NCBI RefSeq assembly: GCF_001668725.1
Contig: NZ_LZKL01000055.1
Span: forward strand, 1-64,000
Source: Mycobacterium sp. E787
Lineage (GTDB): Bacteria > Actinomycetota > Actinomycetes > Mycobacteriales > Mycobacteriaceae
DNA length: 64,000 nucleotides
Reading direction: 5' to 3'
The position numbers were made by a program, and so were the translations under genes. Position 1 is the stretch's first letter. Each line of letters opens with the position of its first letter. The notes under the pieces were generated by a model. That model saw only the letters and a list, made by a program, of their open reading frames with translations. It was not told where the DNA came from and ran no database searches. Positions 1 through 9,835 of the stretch are shown piece after piece.

Positions 1-605
1 CGCGGGCGTGGCGGCTGCCCTGGCCCGACGGCACGACGGTGTACGAACTCGACCAGCCCCGGGTGCTGGAGTTCAAGCTGGCGACGCTGACCGAGCACGA
101 CGCCCAGCCCGCGTGCGACCGGGTCGCCGTCGCGGTGGATCTGCGCCAGGACTGGCCGAAGGCGTTGCGGCGGGCGGGATTTGACCCGTCGGCGCCCAGC
201 GTCTGGTCGGCGGAGGGGCTGATGCCCTACCTGCCCGCCGCGGCCCAGGAACTGCTGTTCGAACGCATCCAGGAGCTCACCGCCGCGGGCAGTAGGGTCG
301 CCGTCGAGGCCCTGGGACCGAAGTTCCTCGACCCCGAGCTACGCGCCCGGCGGCGCGATCGGATGGAGCGGATTCGCGCGCTGATGGCCAAGATAGACCC
401 CGGCCGCGAGATTCCCCGCACCGACGAGCTGTGGTACTTCGAGGAGCGCGAGGACGTCGGCGACTGGTTCCGCCGCCACGGGTGGGACGTGACGGTGACG
501 CCATCCGACGAGCTGATGGCCGGCTACGGCCGCAAGGCCGCCAAAGAGGTCGAGGACCAGGTGCCGGGGAACCTCTTCGTCGCGGCGCAGCGGACGGGGA
601 GCTAG
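1..605 (+). CDS. S-adenosylmethionine-dependent methyltransferase, LCM/PPM1-like family (5' end off window)
   Basis: The reading frame is open from the first bases ([19 protein letters not shown] at the window edge) to TAG at 603-605, so the gene begins upstream and only about 200 C-terminal residues are seen. The WRLPWPDGT...YELDQP..LEFK stretch and the later [10 protein letters not shown] motif are typical of the large mycobacterial family of leucine carboxymethyltransferase-like enzymes, many of them paralogues of unknown substrate. In that family the YELDQP segment follows the SAM-binding core and SAEGL(L/M)PYL lies close to the active site. The substrate cannot be inferred here. The next gene is on the opposite strand and ends at 654, so this is a convergent boundary. 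Confidence 0.85.
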   Translation, partial: RAWRLPWPDGTTVYELDQPRVLEFKLATLTEHDAQPACDRVAVAVDLRQDWPKALRRAGFDPSAPSVWSAEGLMPYLPAAAQELLFERIQELTAAGSRVAVEALGPKFLDPELRARRRDRMERIRALMAKIDPGREIPRTDELWYFEEREDVGDWFRRHGWDVTVTPSDELMAGYGRKAAKEVEDQVPGNLFVAAQRTGS

Positions 606-653
606 CCGGCGAGGCGACACACTGTGCCGACGCCGGCGCCGGCCGGCTGAACG

Positions 654-1349
654 TCAGCGCGTGCCGCGGGCCTGCTCGCGCCATTTCCGCAACCCGCGCC
701 GCGCCGCGAACGCCCCGACGATGGCGCTCACGCACCACACCGCAATCGCCGCATACGCCAGCGGCGAGGACAGGTGCCTGATGGAGGCGCCCAGCGCGGT
801 GTAGGCGAACGCCCGCGGCGCCGAACCGATCAGGGAGCCAAAGGCCATCTGCCACAACGGGACCCCGAACGCCCCGAACGCATACGAGGCCAGCGCATCG
901 GAGATCCCGGGGACGAACCGTTGGCCCACGACGCCCCACAGCCCGCGCCGTTCGATCAGCCCGTCGATGCGGTCGGCGCGCCGGGTCCCCAGCAGGGCCC
1001 GCGCGCTGTCCCGGCCGGCCCGGCGGCCGATGCGGCTGGCAACCATGGCGGTGCCGACCGTCGCGCCCAGCGTCACGAAGAGGCCCAAGAGCGGACCGAA
1101 CAGCATTCCGCTGCCGGCGGCCAGGATCGAGCCGGGCACGAACAGCGTGCCCAGGATGGCCGACACCGCGACGTAGGTCAGGGGCGCCGCCGGCCCGGTC
1201 GCGGAGACCGCGCGCCGTATCGCGTCGATGTCGATGACCCGCGCCACGGCCACCAGGTAGAACATCACGGCCAGGAAGGCGGCGAACACCGCGAGCCGCG
1301 CGATGTGTCGCCGCCGGGATACGGGCGCGGGTTCTTCGTCGTCTGCCAT
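654..1349 (-). CDS. TVP38/TMEM64 (VTT domain) integral membrane protein, Rv0625c-like
   Basis: 231-residue membrane protein starting with ATG at 1349-1347. A short charged N-terminus is followed by a hydrophobic helix (about residues 19-40). The VTT/SNARE-associated domain follows, seen as FVPGSILAAGSGMLFGP (about residues 70-86) and a second FVPGISDALASYAFGAF block, with further hydrophobic helices up to the basic tail. VTT/DedA-type proteins are now linked in several organisms to lipid scrambling, but no substrate is known for the mycobacterial members. It lies 35 bases downstream of recD on the same strand, with an 18-base inverted repeat in between, so it may not be cotranscribed with recCBD. 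Its position matches Rv0625c in M. tuberculosis. Confidence 0.85.
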   Translation of the reverse strand: MADDEEPAPVSRRRHIARLAVFAAFLAVMFYLVAVARVIDIDAIRRAVSATGPAAPLTYVAVSAILGTLFVPGSILAAGSGMLFGPLLGLFVTLGATVGTAMVASRIGRRAGRDSARALLGTRRADRIDGLIERRGLWGVVGQRFVPGISDALASYAFGAFGVPLWQMAFGSLIGSAPRAFAYTALGASIRHLSSPLAYAAIAVWCVSAIVGAFAARRGLRKWREQARGTR

Positions 1350-1367
1350 GGTGACCGCGATTCTAGG

Positions 1368-1435
1368 GCCGCCGAGCGTGGGGCCTACGTATGTGATCGG
1401 CCTCGATTTCGTACCTGGGCCCCACGCTCGGCGGC
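1368..1435. repeat. 18-base perfect inverted repeat spanning the recD stop codon
   Basis: Arms GCCGCCGAGCGTGGGGCC (1368-1385) and its exact reverse complement (1418-1435) are separated by 32 bases. The left arm is intergenic and the right arm lies within the last codons of recD; the recD stop codon is at 1387-1385. It could form a long-looped hairpin that ends recD transcription. There is no T-tract, so it could equally be an intergenic mycobacterial repeat whose arm supplies the recD C-terminus. Confidence 0.6.
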
Positions 1436-3160
1436 ATCAGACACCTGCAACCGCTGCCGCAGGCCGCTCGCGCGCAGCGCCCGCCGCCCGATCGCGGCGC
1501 GCACCGACGCCTCGGATCCGACGACCCGCACCTTGGCCTTGGCGCGGGTCACCGCGGTGTAGAACAGCTCCCGGGTCAGCAGCCGCGAATCCTCCGGTGG
1601 CATGAGGACGGTCACCTCGACGGCCTGGCTGCCCTGGCTCTTGTGGATGGTCATCGCGTGCATGGTCTCGACGTCGGACAGCCGGCTCGTCGAAAAGTCC
1701 AGCGGCCCTGCGGCACTGGCGATGACGGCGCGCAGCCCCTCAGGGCCGGCGACCGTCACGCCGGTGTCGCCGTTGTACACCCGCAGCCCGTAGTCGTTGG
1801 CCGTCACCAGCAGCGGCCGCCCCGGGTACCACTCCGACCACGATGGCTGGCCGGTTTCTTCGGAGAGCCAGATCTCCGCCTGCCGGTTCCAGTGCCGCAC
1901 CCCGAACGGCCCCTTGCGGTGCGCGCACAGCAGCCGGTGCTCGTCCAACGCCGCCACGGCCTCGTCGACCGCCCCCAACAGCGCCGCCTGCCGAAGCCGA
2001 AGCGCGTGCGGCATCAGGACCGAGCGCAGCCGATCGGTCGGGTCCTCCGCCTCGACGAACTCGATGTGTTCATCGCCGGACCGCAGCAGCCTCAAGGCGG
2101 CCTCGGTGTCGCCGACCCGAATCGCCTCGGCCAGGGCACCGATCGACTTCCCGAAGCGGTGCGATGTGTGCAACGCCGCCACCCGCACGTCCGCGCGCGC
2201 CGACAGGCCGTCCACCAGGTCGGCCAGCACGGCGCCGGCTTCCACCGACGCCAACTGGTCGGCGTCGCCGACCAGAACCAGCCGGGTGCCGGGGCGTACC
2301 GCTTCGAGCAGCCGCGCCATCATCGTCAACGACACCATCGACGTCTCGTCGACCACGATCACGTCGTGCGGCAACCGATTTGCGCGATCGTGCCGAAACC
2401 GCGAGGACGAGCCCGGCCTGCGGCCCAGCAGCCGGTGCAGCGTCATCGCCTCCAGCCCGTCCAGCCGCGCGCGGTCGGCCGCGTCGAGCCGGGCCACCTC
2501 CAGCTGCACGGCCTCGGCCAGCCGGGCCGCCGCCTTGCCCGTCGGCGCCGCCAACGCGATCCGCGGCCGGGCCGATCCGGCGAGCTCCGCCTGCTCGGCC
2601 ACCAGCGCGAGCAGGCGCGCGACCGTTGTCGTCTTGCCGGTGCCGGGACCGCCCGTGAGCACCGTAACACCCTGTGAGAGAGCGATTTCCGCGGCCTTGC
2701 GCTGCTCCTGGTAGTCCGGCGGGAAAAGCCGCCCCGGGACGGGCGCCGTGGTCGCCGGCCTCGCCGCCAGCAGGGCGAGCAGGTCGTCGCACACCTGCTT
2801 TTCCTCGCGCCAATACCTGTCCAGGTAGAGCAACCGCTCGTCGTAGAGGCGCAGCACCGGCGGGTCGCGCAGCAGCACGCTCGCCCGCACGGCGGTCTGC
2901 CACCGCACCGGCTCCGGCCACGGCAGCGCATCCGGGCCGACAGCCTCCGCGATCGTCGCCAGGTCGACGCACACCGAACCGGCCCGCAGCGCGCGCACCA
3001 GCAGTGCCACCGCCAGTGCCACCCGCTCGTCGGGCTCCCGCGCCAACTCGCAAACCCGTTCGGCCACATGCACATCCGCGAGGTCCAGCACGCCCGCCTC
3101 GTTGAACGCCAGCAGCACGCCGGCGGCTCCCACGGCGACCTCGACCTCGGAGACCGTCAT
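1385..3160 (-). CDS. recD: RecBCD enzyme subunit RecD (exodeoxyribonuclease V alpha, 5'-3' helicase)
   Basis: 591-residue SF1B helicase subunit. The Walker A motif GGPGTGKTTT is at about residues 170-179, followed by VIVVDETSMVS (Walker B), LVLVGDADQLASVEAG (motif III) and a C-terminal MTIHKSQGSQ motif (V) with YTAVTRAK (VI), the usual RecD order. I chose ATG at 3160-3158, which overlaps the recB stop as ATGA and suggests translational coupling; the frame is open further upstream into recB, but that part looks like shadow coding. Together with RecB and RecC it forms the heterotrimeric helicase/nuclease. In mycobacteria genetic work assigns RecBCD mainly to single-strand annealing rather than RecA-dependent repair. 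The last residues come from the arm of an inverted repeat. Confidence 0.95.
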   Translation of the reverse strand: MTVSEVEVAVGAAGVLLAFNEAGVLDLADVHVAERVCELAREPDERVALAVALLVRALRAGSVCVDLATIAEAVGPDALPWPEPVRWQTAVRASVLLRDPPVLRLYDERLLYLDRYWREEKQVCDDLLALLAARPATTAPVPGRLFPPDYQEQRKAAEIALSQGVTVLTGGPGTGKTTTVARLLALVAEQAELAGSARPRIALAAPTGKAAARLAEAVQLEVARLDAADRARLDGLEAMTLHRLLGRRPGSSSRFRHDRANRLPHDVIVVDETSMVSLTMMARLLEAVRPGTRLVLVGDADQLASVEAGAVLADLVDGLSARADVRVAALHTSHRFGKSIGALAEAIRVGDTEAALRLLRSGDEHIEFVEAEDPTDRLRSVLMPHALRLRQAALLGAVDEAVAALDEHRLLCAHRKGPFGVRHWNRQAEIWLSEETGQPSWSEWYPGRPLLVTANDYGLRVYNGDTGVTVAGPEGLRAVIASAAGPLDFSTSRLSDVETMHAMTIHKSQGSQAVEVTVLMPPEDSRLLTRELFYTAVTRAKAKVRVVGSEASVRAAIGRRALRASGLRQRLQVSDAAERGAQVRNRGRSHT

Positions 3161-6100
3161 GCTGCTCGCCCTCCCTCGTCGAGCAGATCCGAGATCGCCA
3201 CCACCAACGGCGCCGGCGGCCGCCAGCTGAACACCCCGCACGGCCGGCCGTCGATCACCGGCGTGCCGGAACCGCACATGCCGCGCACGAACAGATAGAG
3301 CACCCCGCCGAGATGCCGCGCCGGGTCATACTCGGGCAGCCGCCACCGCAGGAACCGGTGCAGCACAACGGTGTACAACATGGCCTGCAGCGGATAATCC
3401 GAATGCAGCATGGCCTCGGTCAACCGGTCGCGGCAGTAATCGGCCGCCGTGTCGCCGAGATAATTGGTCTTGTAGTCCACCACGAGGAAGCGCCGGTCGG
3501 GCAAGCGCAGCACCGCGTCGATCGACCCGGCCAGATATCCGCGCAGCGGCTGGCCGCCCATTCCGGGCGATGTCAGCCGCTCGGCGTATGCGGCCAGCGG
3601 GTCACCCGAAGGCAGCTGCGCCCGCAGCAACCGGCCCACGTCGGACAGCGACACGTCCGGGGCGGCCCCGCGCACGTCGCCGCCGGCCAGCGGGATCTCG
3701 AAGTCCAGTTCCCGCAGGCGATCCCGCAGGCCGATCCGGCGCAGCGTCATGCCGGGCGCGAGCGGTCCCAACGGCGTGTCGAACATCGGGACCAGCGCGA
3801 CGGCCAGCTCGGGCGCGGTGACGCCGACCGGCCACCACGCCAGGGCGCGCCGCACCTGCTCTTCGAGCTCGGCGGCCAGGTCGGCGGCGCCTGGGTCGGC
3901 GGTCTCGAGCACCGCGTGCACCAACGAGCCGAACGCCGCGCCCGCCGGCAGCGCCGCCATCGGCGAGACGACCGTCGCGTCGGGGCTGGGTGTCGTGACT
4001 GCGGTGTCCACCTCGTCGTCGCGCGTGCCGACCTCCGGCTCGCTTTCCACCCCGGCCGCCTCGCCGCCCGTTTCCATGCCGCGGACCAGCGCCGAGTACG
4101 AGGTCCGCCGCCACCGGGTGTCGATCGCCCGATGAAAGTGCCGCACGCCGAAATCGGCCGATTCGCTAATTGTTTCGACCGCGGCGGGGGCGACGACGGC
4201 CGATTCCTCCACCGCGGGCCCGCCGGCGTCCTCCCATCCCTTGAACACCGCCCAGGCGTCCTCGTCGGTGAGGGTGGCCGCGTCGCACCTGCCGGGCACC
4301 CCGGCCTCGTCCGCGCCGCGGCCGCGCAACAGCCGCGACAGGCCGCCGTTGCGCTCGTCCCACGACGGCGCCCACCAGGCGACCACCTGCGACTCGGCGC
4401 GGGTCAGCGCCACATACGTGACCCGAATGTTGTTGCGGGCCTCTTCGGTTCGGTGCAATTCGTCGGCGCGGCGACGGTCGCGGTCGTTCTTGGCGCCGAG
4501 GTAGAGGCAGCGCTGTTCGTCCTCGTCGTGATAGAGCAGGATGTCGTCTTTGCGGATGTTGCGGTTGAACGCGAACGGCAGGTACACGATCGGGAACTGC
4601 AGGCCCTTGGCCACATAGACCGTCATGATCTGCACGGCGGCGGCATCGCTGTCCAGGCGGCGGTTGTGTTCGGTGGCGCCGTTGCGGCGGTCGCATTGGC
4701 GGCGCAGCCAATCGCGCAACGACGGCAGGCCGTAGTGCTCGCGATGGGCGGTGTCGTGCAGCAGTTGCGCGATGTGCGCCAGGTCGGTCATGTGCCGCTC
4801 GCCGCCGAACTGCGAGAGCACCCGACGACCCATGCCGCCCAGCTGCGCGGCCTCGAACACCGCCGCGATGCCGCGCTGCCGCGCGTAGTTCGCCCATTCC
4901 CGCAGCGTGTCCGCGACCCGGTCGGTGAGTACATCCCCTTCGGCGGCCAGGGTTTCGGCGGTGGCGCCGAAGAACATGGTGCAGGCGGCGGCGCGGACCA
5001 GCCCGCTGCGGTGCGGCGCGTCGAACGCTTCGAGCAGGCACAGCCAGTCTTTGGCGGCCTGGGATTCGAACACGTCCGTGTCGCCCGTGTAGATCGCCGC
5101 AATGCCGGCCGCCGCCAACGCATCACGGCATGCCCGCGCTTCCTCGTGCCGTTCGACGATCACCGCGATGTCACCGGCGCCGACCGCGGAGCCGTCATGG
5201 GTGGCACCGCTCGCCAGCAGCGCCCCGATATCGGCGGCCAGGTCGGCGGGGATGTGGCGCCGCAGCACCCCGATCGGGATGGTGTCGGTGCCGGCGAAGC
5301 CGAGCCCGGCCCGCTTGACCACGCGCAGCCGAAACGGCGCATTGTGCGGCGCACCGGCCAGTCGATGTCCGTCGTGGTGGGCCTTGATGTCGCGTACGAC
5401 GATCTCGGGATGGCCCAGCGCCGCGCCCCGCAGGACCGTCTGCAGCCGCGAGACCAACGCGCTGTCGCTGCGCCAGTTGACGCTCAGCGTGTACCGGGCA
5501 TCGGCGCTGCGGGCCGCCTCCAGGTAGGTGAAGATGTCGCCGCCGCGGAAACCGTAGATGGCCTGTTTCGGATCGCCGATCAGAACCAGCGTCGAGTGGC
5601 CGCTGAACGCGCAGTTGAGCACCCGCCACTGGATGGGGTCCGTGTCCTGGAACTCGTCCACCATCACGATCCGCCAGCGACCCCGCATTCGCTCGCGGGC
5701 CGGGGAGCCTTCCTGCTCAAGGGCTTTGGCGAGCCGGGTGAGCAGGTCGTTGAAGCCGAGGATGCGTAGCCGGCGCTTGCGGTGCTCGAGTTCCTCGCGG
5801 ACCGCCGCGGCGAAGCGCAACCGCACCCCGGCCTCGCTGTCCGGGTCGGGGTCCAGCGGCCGCCAGTCGGCGCAGGGGTCGTTGACGACGGCGCGGGACA
5901 GTTCGAGTGCCTGCCGGTAGCTCAACACCGGGTCGCCTTCTTCTCGCCCGAACCGGGCGAGGTAGCGGTCGTCGACGATCTCGGTGACCAGGTCGTCGAG
6001 GTCTTCCTCCAGCCTGACGTCGGAGCCGGTGTCGCCGGCCACGCCCAGCGACCGCAGCACCGACCCGCAGAACTCGTGCGTCGTGGCGATGGTGGCCGCG

Positions 6101-6441
6101 TCGAAATTCGCCAGCGCATCCCGCAGCCTGGCCCGTCGGCAACGGCGTTCCTCGGCGCTGCCGCGCAGCAAGTGCTCGACCAACTCGGAGCCGGCCGGGG
6201 CGCGGCCCTCCAGCGCCGCCACCGCGGCGACGATCTGACCGCGGACGCGCTCGCGCAACTCCCGACTTGCGTTGCGGTTGAACGTGATCAGCAGCATCTC
6301 GCCGAGCGTCACGCCGGTCTCGGCGAGAAACCGGGTGACCAGACCGGCCAGCGCGAACGTCTTACCGGTGCCGGCGCTGGCTTCCAGCACGGTGGTCGAG
6401 CCGTGTCGGGGCAGCGGGCCCAGGAGGTCGAAGCGATCCAT
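3157..6441 (-). CDS. recB: RecBCD enzyme subunit RecB (exodeoxyribonuclease V beta, helicase-nuclease)
   Basis: 1094 residues. The UvrD/Rep-type helicase shows Walker A ASAGTGKT at residues 21-28, then MVDEFQDTDPIQWRVL (motif II), GDPKQAIYGFRGGD (motif III), YVAKGLQFPIVYLPF (motif V) and VTYVALTRAESQV (motif VI). The C-terminal RecB-type nuclease carries the VDYKTNYLG catalytic segment (D-x-K). ATG at 6441-6439 shares one base with the recC stop (TGATG), and the recB stop overlaps recD, so recC-recB-recD read as one tightly coupled operon. Length is close to the M. tuberculosis subunit. It supplies the 3'-5' motor and the only nuclease active site of the complex. Confidence 0.95.
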   Translation of the reverse strand: MDRFDLLGPLPRHGSTTVLEASAGTGKTFALAGLVTRFLAETGVTLGEMLLITFNRNASRELRERVRGQIVAAVAALEGRAPAGSELVEHLLRGSAEERRCRRARLRDALANFDAATIATTHEFCGSVLRSLGVAGDTGSDVRLEEDLDDLVTEIVDDRYLARFGREEGDPVLSYRQALELSRAVVNDPCADWRPLDPDPDSEAGVRLRFAAAVREELEHRKRRLRILGFNDLLTRLAKALEQEGSPARERMRGRWRIVMVDEFQDTDPIQWRVLNCAFSGHSTLVLIGDPKQAIYGFRGGDIFTYLEAARSADARYTLSVNWRSDSALVSRLQTVLRGAALGHPEIVVRDIKAHHDGHRLAGAPHNAPFRLRVVKRAGLGFAGTDTIPIGVLRRHIPADLAADIGALLASGATHDGSAVGAGDIAVIVERHEEARACRDALAAAGIAAIYTGDTDVFESQAAKDWLCLLEAFDAPHRSGLVRAAACTMFFGATAETLAAEGDVLTDRVADTLREWANYARQRGIAAVFEAAQLGGMGRRVLSQFGGERHMTDLAHIAQLLHDTAHREHYGLPSLRDWLRRQCDRRNGATEHNRRLDSDAAAVQIMTVYVAKGLQFPIVYLPFAFNRNIRKDDILLYHDEDEQRCLYLGAKNDRDRRRADELHRTEEARNNIRVTYVALTRAESQVVAWWAPSWDERNGGLSRLLRGRGADEAGVPGRCDAATLTDEDAWAVFKGWEDAGGPAVEESAVVAPAAVETISESADFGVRHFHRAIDTRWRRTSYSALVRGMETGGEAAGVESEPEVGTRDDEVDTAVTTPSPDATVVSPMAALPAGAAFGSLVHAVLETADPGAADLAAELEEQVRRALAWWPVGVTAPELAVALVPMFDTPLGPLAPGMTLRRIGLRDRLRELDFEIPLAGGDVRGAAPDVSLSDVGRLLRAQLPSGDPLAAYAERLTSPGMGGQPLRGYLAGSIDAVLRLPDRRFLVVDYKTNYLGDTAADYCRDRLTEAMLHSDYPLQAMLYTVVLHRFLRWRLPEYDPARHLGGVLYLFVRGMCGSGTPVIDGRPCGVFSWRPPAPLVVAISDLLDEGGRAA

Positions 6442-9400
6442 CAGCCGAGGTGTCCCTCGGCCGCCAGCACCGGCGACCACAGCCGTGCGGCCAGCGCGCC
6501 CAACCGGGTGTCCTCCCCGGGCATTTCCTCGCCCGGTCGGGGTGGCCGCAACAGCACGGACAGCGGTGCGCGTTCCCCCCAGACCCGCACGTGCGCACGG
6601 TCGGCGTCGTCACCGGGACTGAACTTGCTGCCCGCCCACCTGGCCTGCGCGGCCGCGCGCGGGTCCTCGCCGTTCCGGCGGGCCTCGGCCCAGGCATACG
6701 AGGTTTTCAGCGGCAGCGGCAGCGGCTCGCGGCGGCCCGCGTCGTACAGCGCCACCAAGCCCTGCAACACCGTGAGCGGATCCGGCGGCGGCGCGAAAAC
6801 CCGTTGTGCGATTCGGTTTTGGCTCTGGCCGCGGCCGATGCACAGCGCCGTCCAGGGGTGGCCGGGCATTCCGGCGGCCAGCGCGACCAAGCAGATCCAC
6901 GATGCCAGCACATGCTTGGGCGCCAGCTTCGAGTAGCTCACCGACACCGTCCGCTCGGCGAACACCGGGGTGACCGTGCCGGTGAGCCGCCGACCGGCGC
7001 CGAGGTCGATCGCCAGGTCGTGCGCTTCGCCGTCGACGGTGCGGTGCCGCAGCGCGGTCAGCGCGAGTTCGCGTGCGCGGTCGCGGATGTCCTTCGCCTT
7101 GCGCACGCCGAGCCGCCCGGGCGGCAGCGTCCCGCGGCGCCACTCGGCGTTGGCGGCGGTGTCCGGGTGCATGCCGCCGAGCATGTCGTGCAGCATCCGG
7201 TCGCCGACGGCCCAGGCCTCCAGGGCGTCGATCTCCACCGGCATCGCGTCGCTGATCTCGTCGACGTCCCACGGCAGTGTGCAATCCAGCGCGCGGAAGA
7301 AGCCCTTGACCGGGTCTTTGAAGAAGTCGAGCAGATCGGCGAGGGCCACGTCCGTCTTGGGCGGCGGCGGCAGCAGGTCGGTGATGAAAGGCGCCGGGGG
7401 GCAACGTTTCCCGGTCGCGGCCCGGGCGGCGGCCAGCGCGGTCGGGTCGAAGGTGAACGGCTTGCCGGGCACCACGACGCCCGGGGTGACGTTGCGGCGG
7501 TCGAACGGCTGCAACGGGTGCTCGGTCACCACGTGGGAGCGCACCGGGACCGGCGTCGTCTGGTCCAGCGCATCGAGCAACTCGTCGAGCGGCACCGCGG
7601 GCGGGCGCGGGTAGCCGGCGTACGGGTCGGCGCCGGTGTAGGTGATCACCAGCGTCTCGGTGGCCGCGCACACCGCGTCGAGCAGCAATTGCCGGTCCTC
7701 CGAACGGACGTCGCGGTCACCGGTCATCGGGTGGCGCGCCAGCGCGTCGTCACCGTCTGCGACCAGCAGGCGCGGGAACACGCCGTCGTCCAGGCCGACC
7801 AGGCACACCACCCGGTGCGGCACCGAGCGCATGGGCACCATCGTGCACACCGTGAGCGTCCCCGTGCGGAAATTCGCGCGGGTGGGCCGCCCCGCCAGGT
7901 GGGCGGAAAGCAGCGCCCGCACGTCGGGCAGCCGCAGCGGCGTGGAGCTGCGCGCGCCGGCCTGCTCGACGACCTTGGCGAACTCCCGCTGCAGCTGCGC
8001 CTCCTGCCAGGCGTCGTCGGAGTGGGTCAATCCCGCGACGCCCTCCGCCAACGTCGACAGCCATTCGGTCAAAGGCTTTGCACCGCCGAGATTTTGGACG
8101 ACGCCGTGCAGCCGGGCCACGTATTCGGCCAGCCGCCCGGCCAGTTGCACCTTGTCGCTGCCGACGTCGTCGAGCGGCAGCGCGGTGTCCAGCCAGGCCC
8201 GCGAGTCGTCGGACATCGCAACGCCGGTGAGGATGCGGTCCAGGCCGAAGCGCCAGGTGTTGTGGACGATGTGGTCCAGCCCGTACGGCGCGCGATCCTC
8301 CTTGTCGAAGCCCCATCGGATGTTGGCCTCCCGGACCCAGTCGGTGATCGCCTCCAGGTCGTCGTCGCTGAACCGGAAGCGGGACCGGATCGGGGCGGCC
8401 TGCGCGAGGTTGAGCACCTGGCTGGCGGTGGCGCGGGTTCCGGCCAGCGAAAGCAATTCGGCCGCCACCGCGAGCAGCGGGTTGGTCTGCGTGAGCGCCC
8501 GGTCGGCCAGGCGAACCCGCAGCTGGTGCGCCGGATGGCTGTCGCCCGCGGTCTCGCCGAGCCCGAACCCGGCGACGATCAACGAGGCGTAGGTCTCGAT
8601 GTCGGGGCACATCACCACGATGTCGCGTGGCTCCAGCGTCGGGTCGTCCTGCAGCAGTCCGAGCAGAACCTCGCGCAGCACGTCGATCTGGCGGGCCGGC
8701 CCGTGACAGCTGTGCACCTGCACCGAGCGGTCGCCGGGCGCGAGCGCGCGTCCTTCGGGCCGCACCGCGTTGGCGGCGATGTCCGATTGCAGCCAGCCCA
8801 GCAGCGTGCCGGGAGTGCTTGCGCGCGTGAGGTATTCGTCGCTGGCGGGGTGGGCGGGCAGCATGCGTTGCAGCTCGCGAAGGTCGCGGCCCAGGGTTTC
8901 CAGCAACGGGTGACGGGCGGCGTGGCGGCTGCCGTCCTCGTCGCGGGGGACCGCGCCGTGCAGATTGGCGAGCGCCTGCCACAGGTCGTCGCTGGGGTGC
9001 GGCAGCCACAGGTGCAGATCGTGGTGGGTGGCCAGCGCGTCGAGCAGTTCCACCTCGGTCCGGGCCAGCCGGGTGTGCCCGAACAGCGACAGCCGCGACG
9101 GCAGCTCGGTCGGGCCCTCGCGCAGCCGGGTCACGGTCTTCTCGTGCCGGACATGCGGTGGATCGGCGTCGACGCGTTCGACCAGCGCGCGCCACAGCTG
9201 CGGCTGCCAGTCCAGGTCGGCGTCGAGGCCGCCCTCCCGGCCGTCCAGCCAGTCGGCCAGCAGGTGCGGGCGTTGCCGGGCGTAGGAGGCGAACAGCCCG
9301 GCCAGCCGGCGGGCCACCGAGTAGCGCCGCCCGCGGCGCAACTCGGCTTCCAGATCGCCCAGGCCGTGACCCAAATGCGTTGCCAGCGTTGCACACCACG

Positions 9401-9725
9401 GCTCGTCGAGGCTGCAGTCGATGACCTCCAGCAGCGGCCACGTCATCGCCTCCGGCGACCAGGGATCCTCGTCGGCCGTGCCGGTGATTTCGGCGATCAA
9501 CGAGGCCGGGCTGCGGAACGCCACCCCCGCACACACCCCGTCGCCGGCGCCGGGCCGGCGGCCCAGGACGTGTGAGAGCCGCTGGCTGAGCCAGCGTTCC
9601 ACGCCGCGCGCCGGGACCAGCACCAGCTCCTCGGCGAACGGGTCGGCGAGCGGGTTGGCCAACAGCGCGCCGAGACCGGCGGCGAGTAGGTCGGTGCGTT
9701 CGGCACGGTGGAGATGGAGGGCCAT
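6441..9725 (-). CDS. recC: RecBCD enzyme subunit RecC (exodeoxyribonuclease V gamma)
   Basis: 1094-residue RecC, the subunit that holds RecB and RecD together and, in E. coli, reads Chi. The N-terminus MALHLHRAERTDLLA and the stretch VPARGVERWLSQRLSHVLG (about residues 38-56) are typical of RecC, as is the later VCLVGLDDGVFPR motif of an inactivated helicase fold. The start is ATG at 9725-9723, chosen because it aligns with the conserved N-terminus; an in-frame Met 31 codons upstream lacks family similarity. First gene of the recCBD operon, divergent from the nitroreductase gene 110 bases away, so the promoter should lie in 9726-9835. No recognisable mycobacterial Chi site is claimed. Confidence 0.94.
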   Translation of the reverse strand: MALHLHRAERTDLLAAGLGALLANPLADPFAEELVLVPARGVERWLSQRLSHVLGRRPGAGDGVCAGVAFRSPASLIAEITGTADEDPWSPEAMTWPLLEVIDCSLDEPWCATLATHLGHGLGDLEAELRRGRRYSVARRLAGLFASYARQRPHLLADWLDGREGGLDADLDWQPQLWRALVERVDADPPHVRHEKTVTRLREGPTELPSRLSLFGHTRLARTEVELLDALATHHDLHLWLPHPSDDLWQALANLHGAVPRDEDGSRHAARHPLLETLGRDLRELQRMLPAHPASDEYLTRASTPGTLLGWLQSDIAANAVRPEGRALAPGDRSVQVHSCHGPARQIDVLREVLLGLLQDDPTLEPRDIVVMCPDIETYASLIVAGFGLGETAGDSHPAHQLRVRLADRALTQTNPLLAVAAELLSLAGTRATASQVLNLAQAAPIRSRFRFSDDDLEAITDWVREANIRWGFDKEDRAPYGLDHIVHNTWRFGLDRILTGVAMSDDSRAWLDTALPLDDVGSDKVQLAGRLAEYVARLHGVVQNLGGAKPLTEWLSTLAEGVAGLTHSDDAWQEAQLQREFAKVVEQAGARSSTPLRLPDVRALLSAHLAGRPTRANFRTGTLTVCTMVPMRSVPHRVVCLVGLDDGVFPRLLVADGDDALARHPMTGDRDVRSEDRQLLLDAVCAATETLVITYTGADPYAGYPRPPAVPLDELLDALDQTTPVPVRSHVVTEHPLQPFDRRNVTPGVVVPGKPFTFDPTALAAARAATGKRCPPAPFITDLLPPPPKTDVALADLLDFFKDPVKGFFRALDCTLPWDVDEISDAMPVEIDALEAWAVGDRMLHDMLGGMHPDTAANAEWRRGTLPPGRLGVRKAKDIRDRARELALTALRHRTVDGEAHDLAIDLGAGRRLTGTVTPVFAERTVSVSYSKLAPKHVLASWICLVALAAGMPGHPWTALCIGRGQSQNRIAQRVFAPPPDPLTVLQGLVALYDAGRREPLPLPLKTSYAWAEARRNGEDPRAAAQARWAGSKFSPGDDADRAHVRVWGERAPLSVLLRPPRPGEEMPGEDTRLGALAARLWSPVLAAEGHLG

Positions 9726-9835
9726 TGCGCTGCCACCATAGAACGCCGCACCGACAGGCGGGGATGATTCCGCGCCGACATGCCGTTCGGTGGTGGTGGC
9801 AGCATGGGCAGAAAACAAAGGAACGGGGCGAACAT

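Noticed and set aside
3313..5769. 818-codon plus-strand frame opposite recB
   Set aside because: Shadow of recB, with no family similarity.
6450..9575. 1041-codon plus-strand frame opposite recC
   Set aside because: Shadow of recC; Arg/Gln/His-rich composition with no domain.
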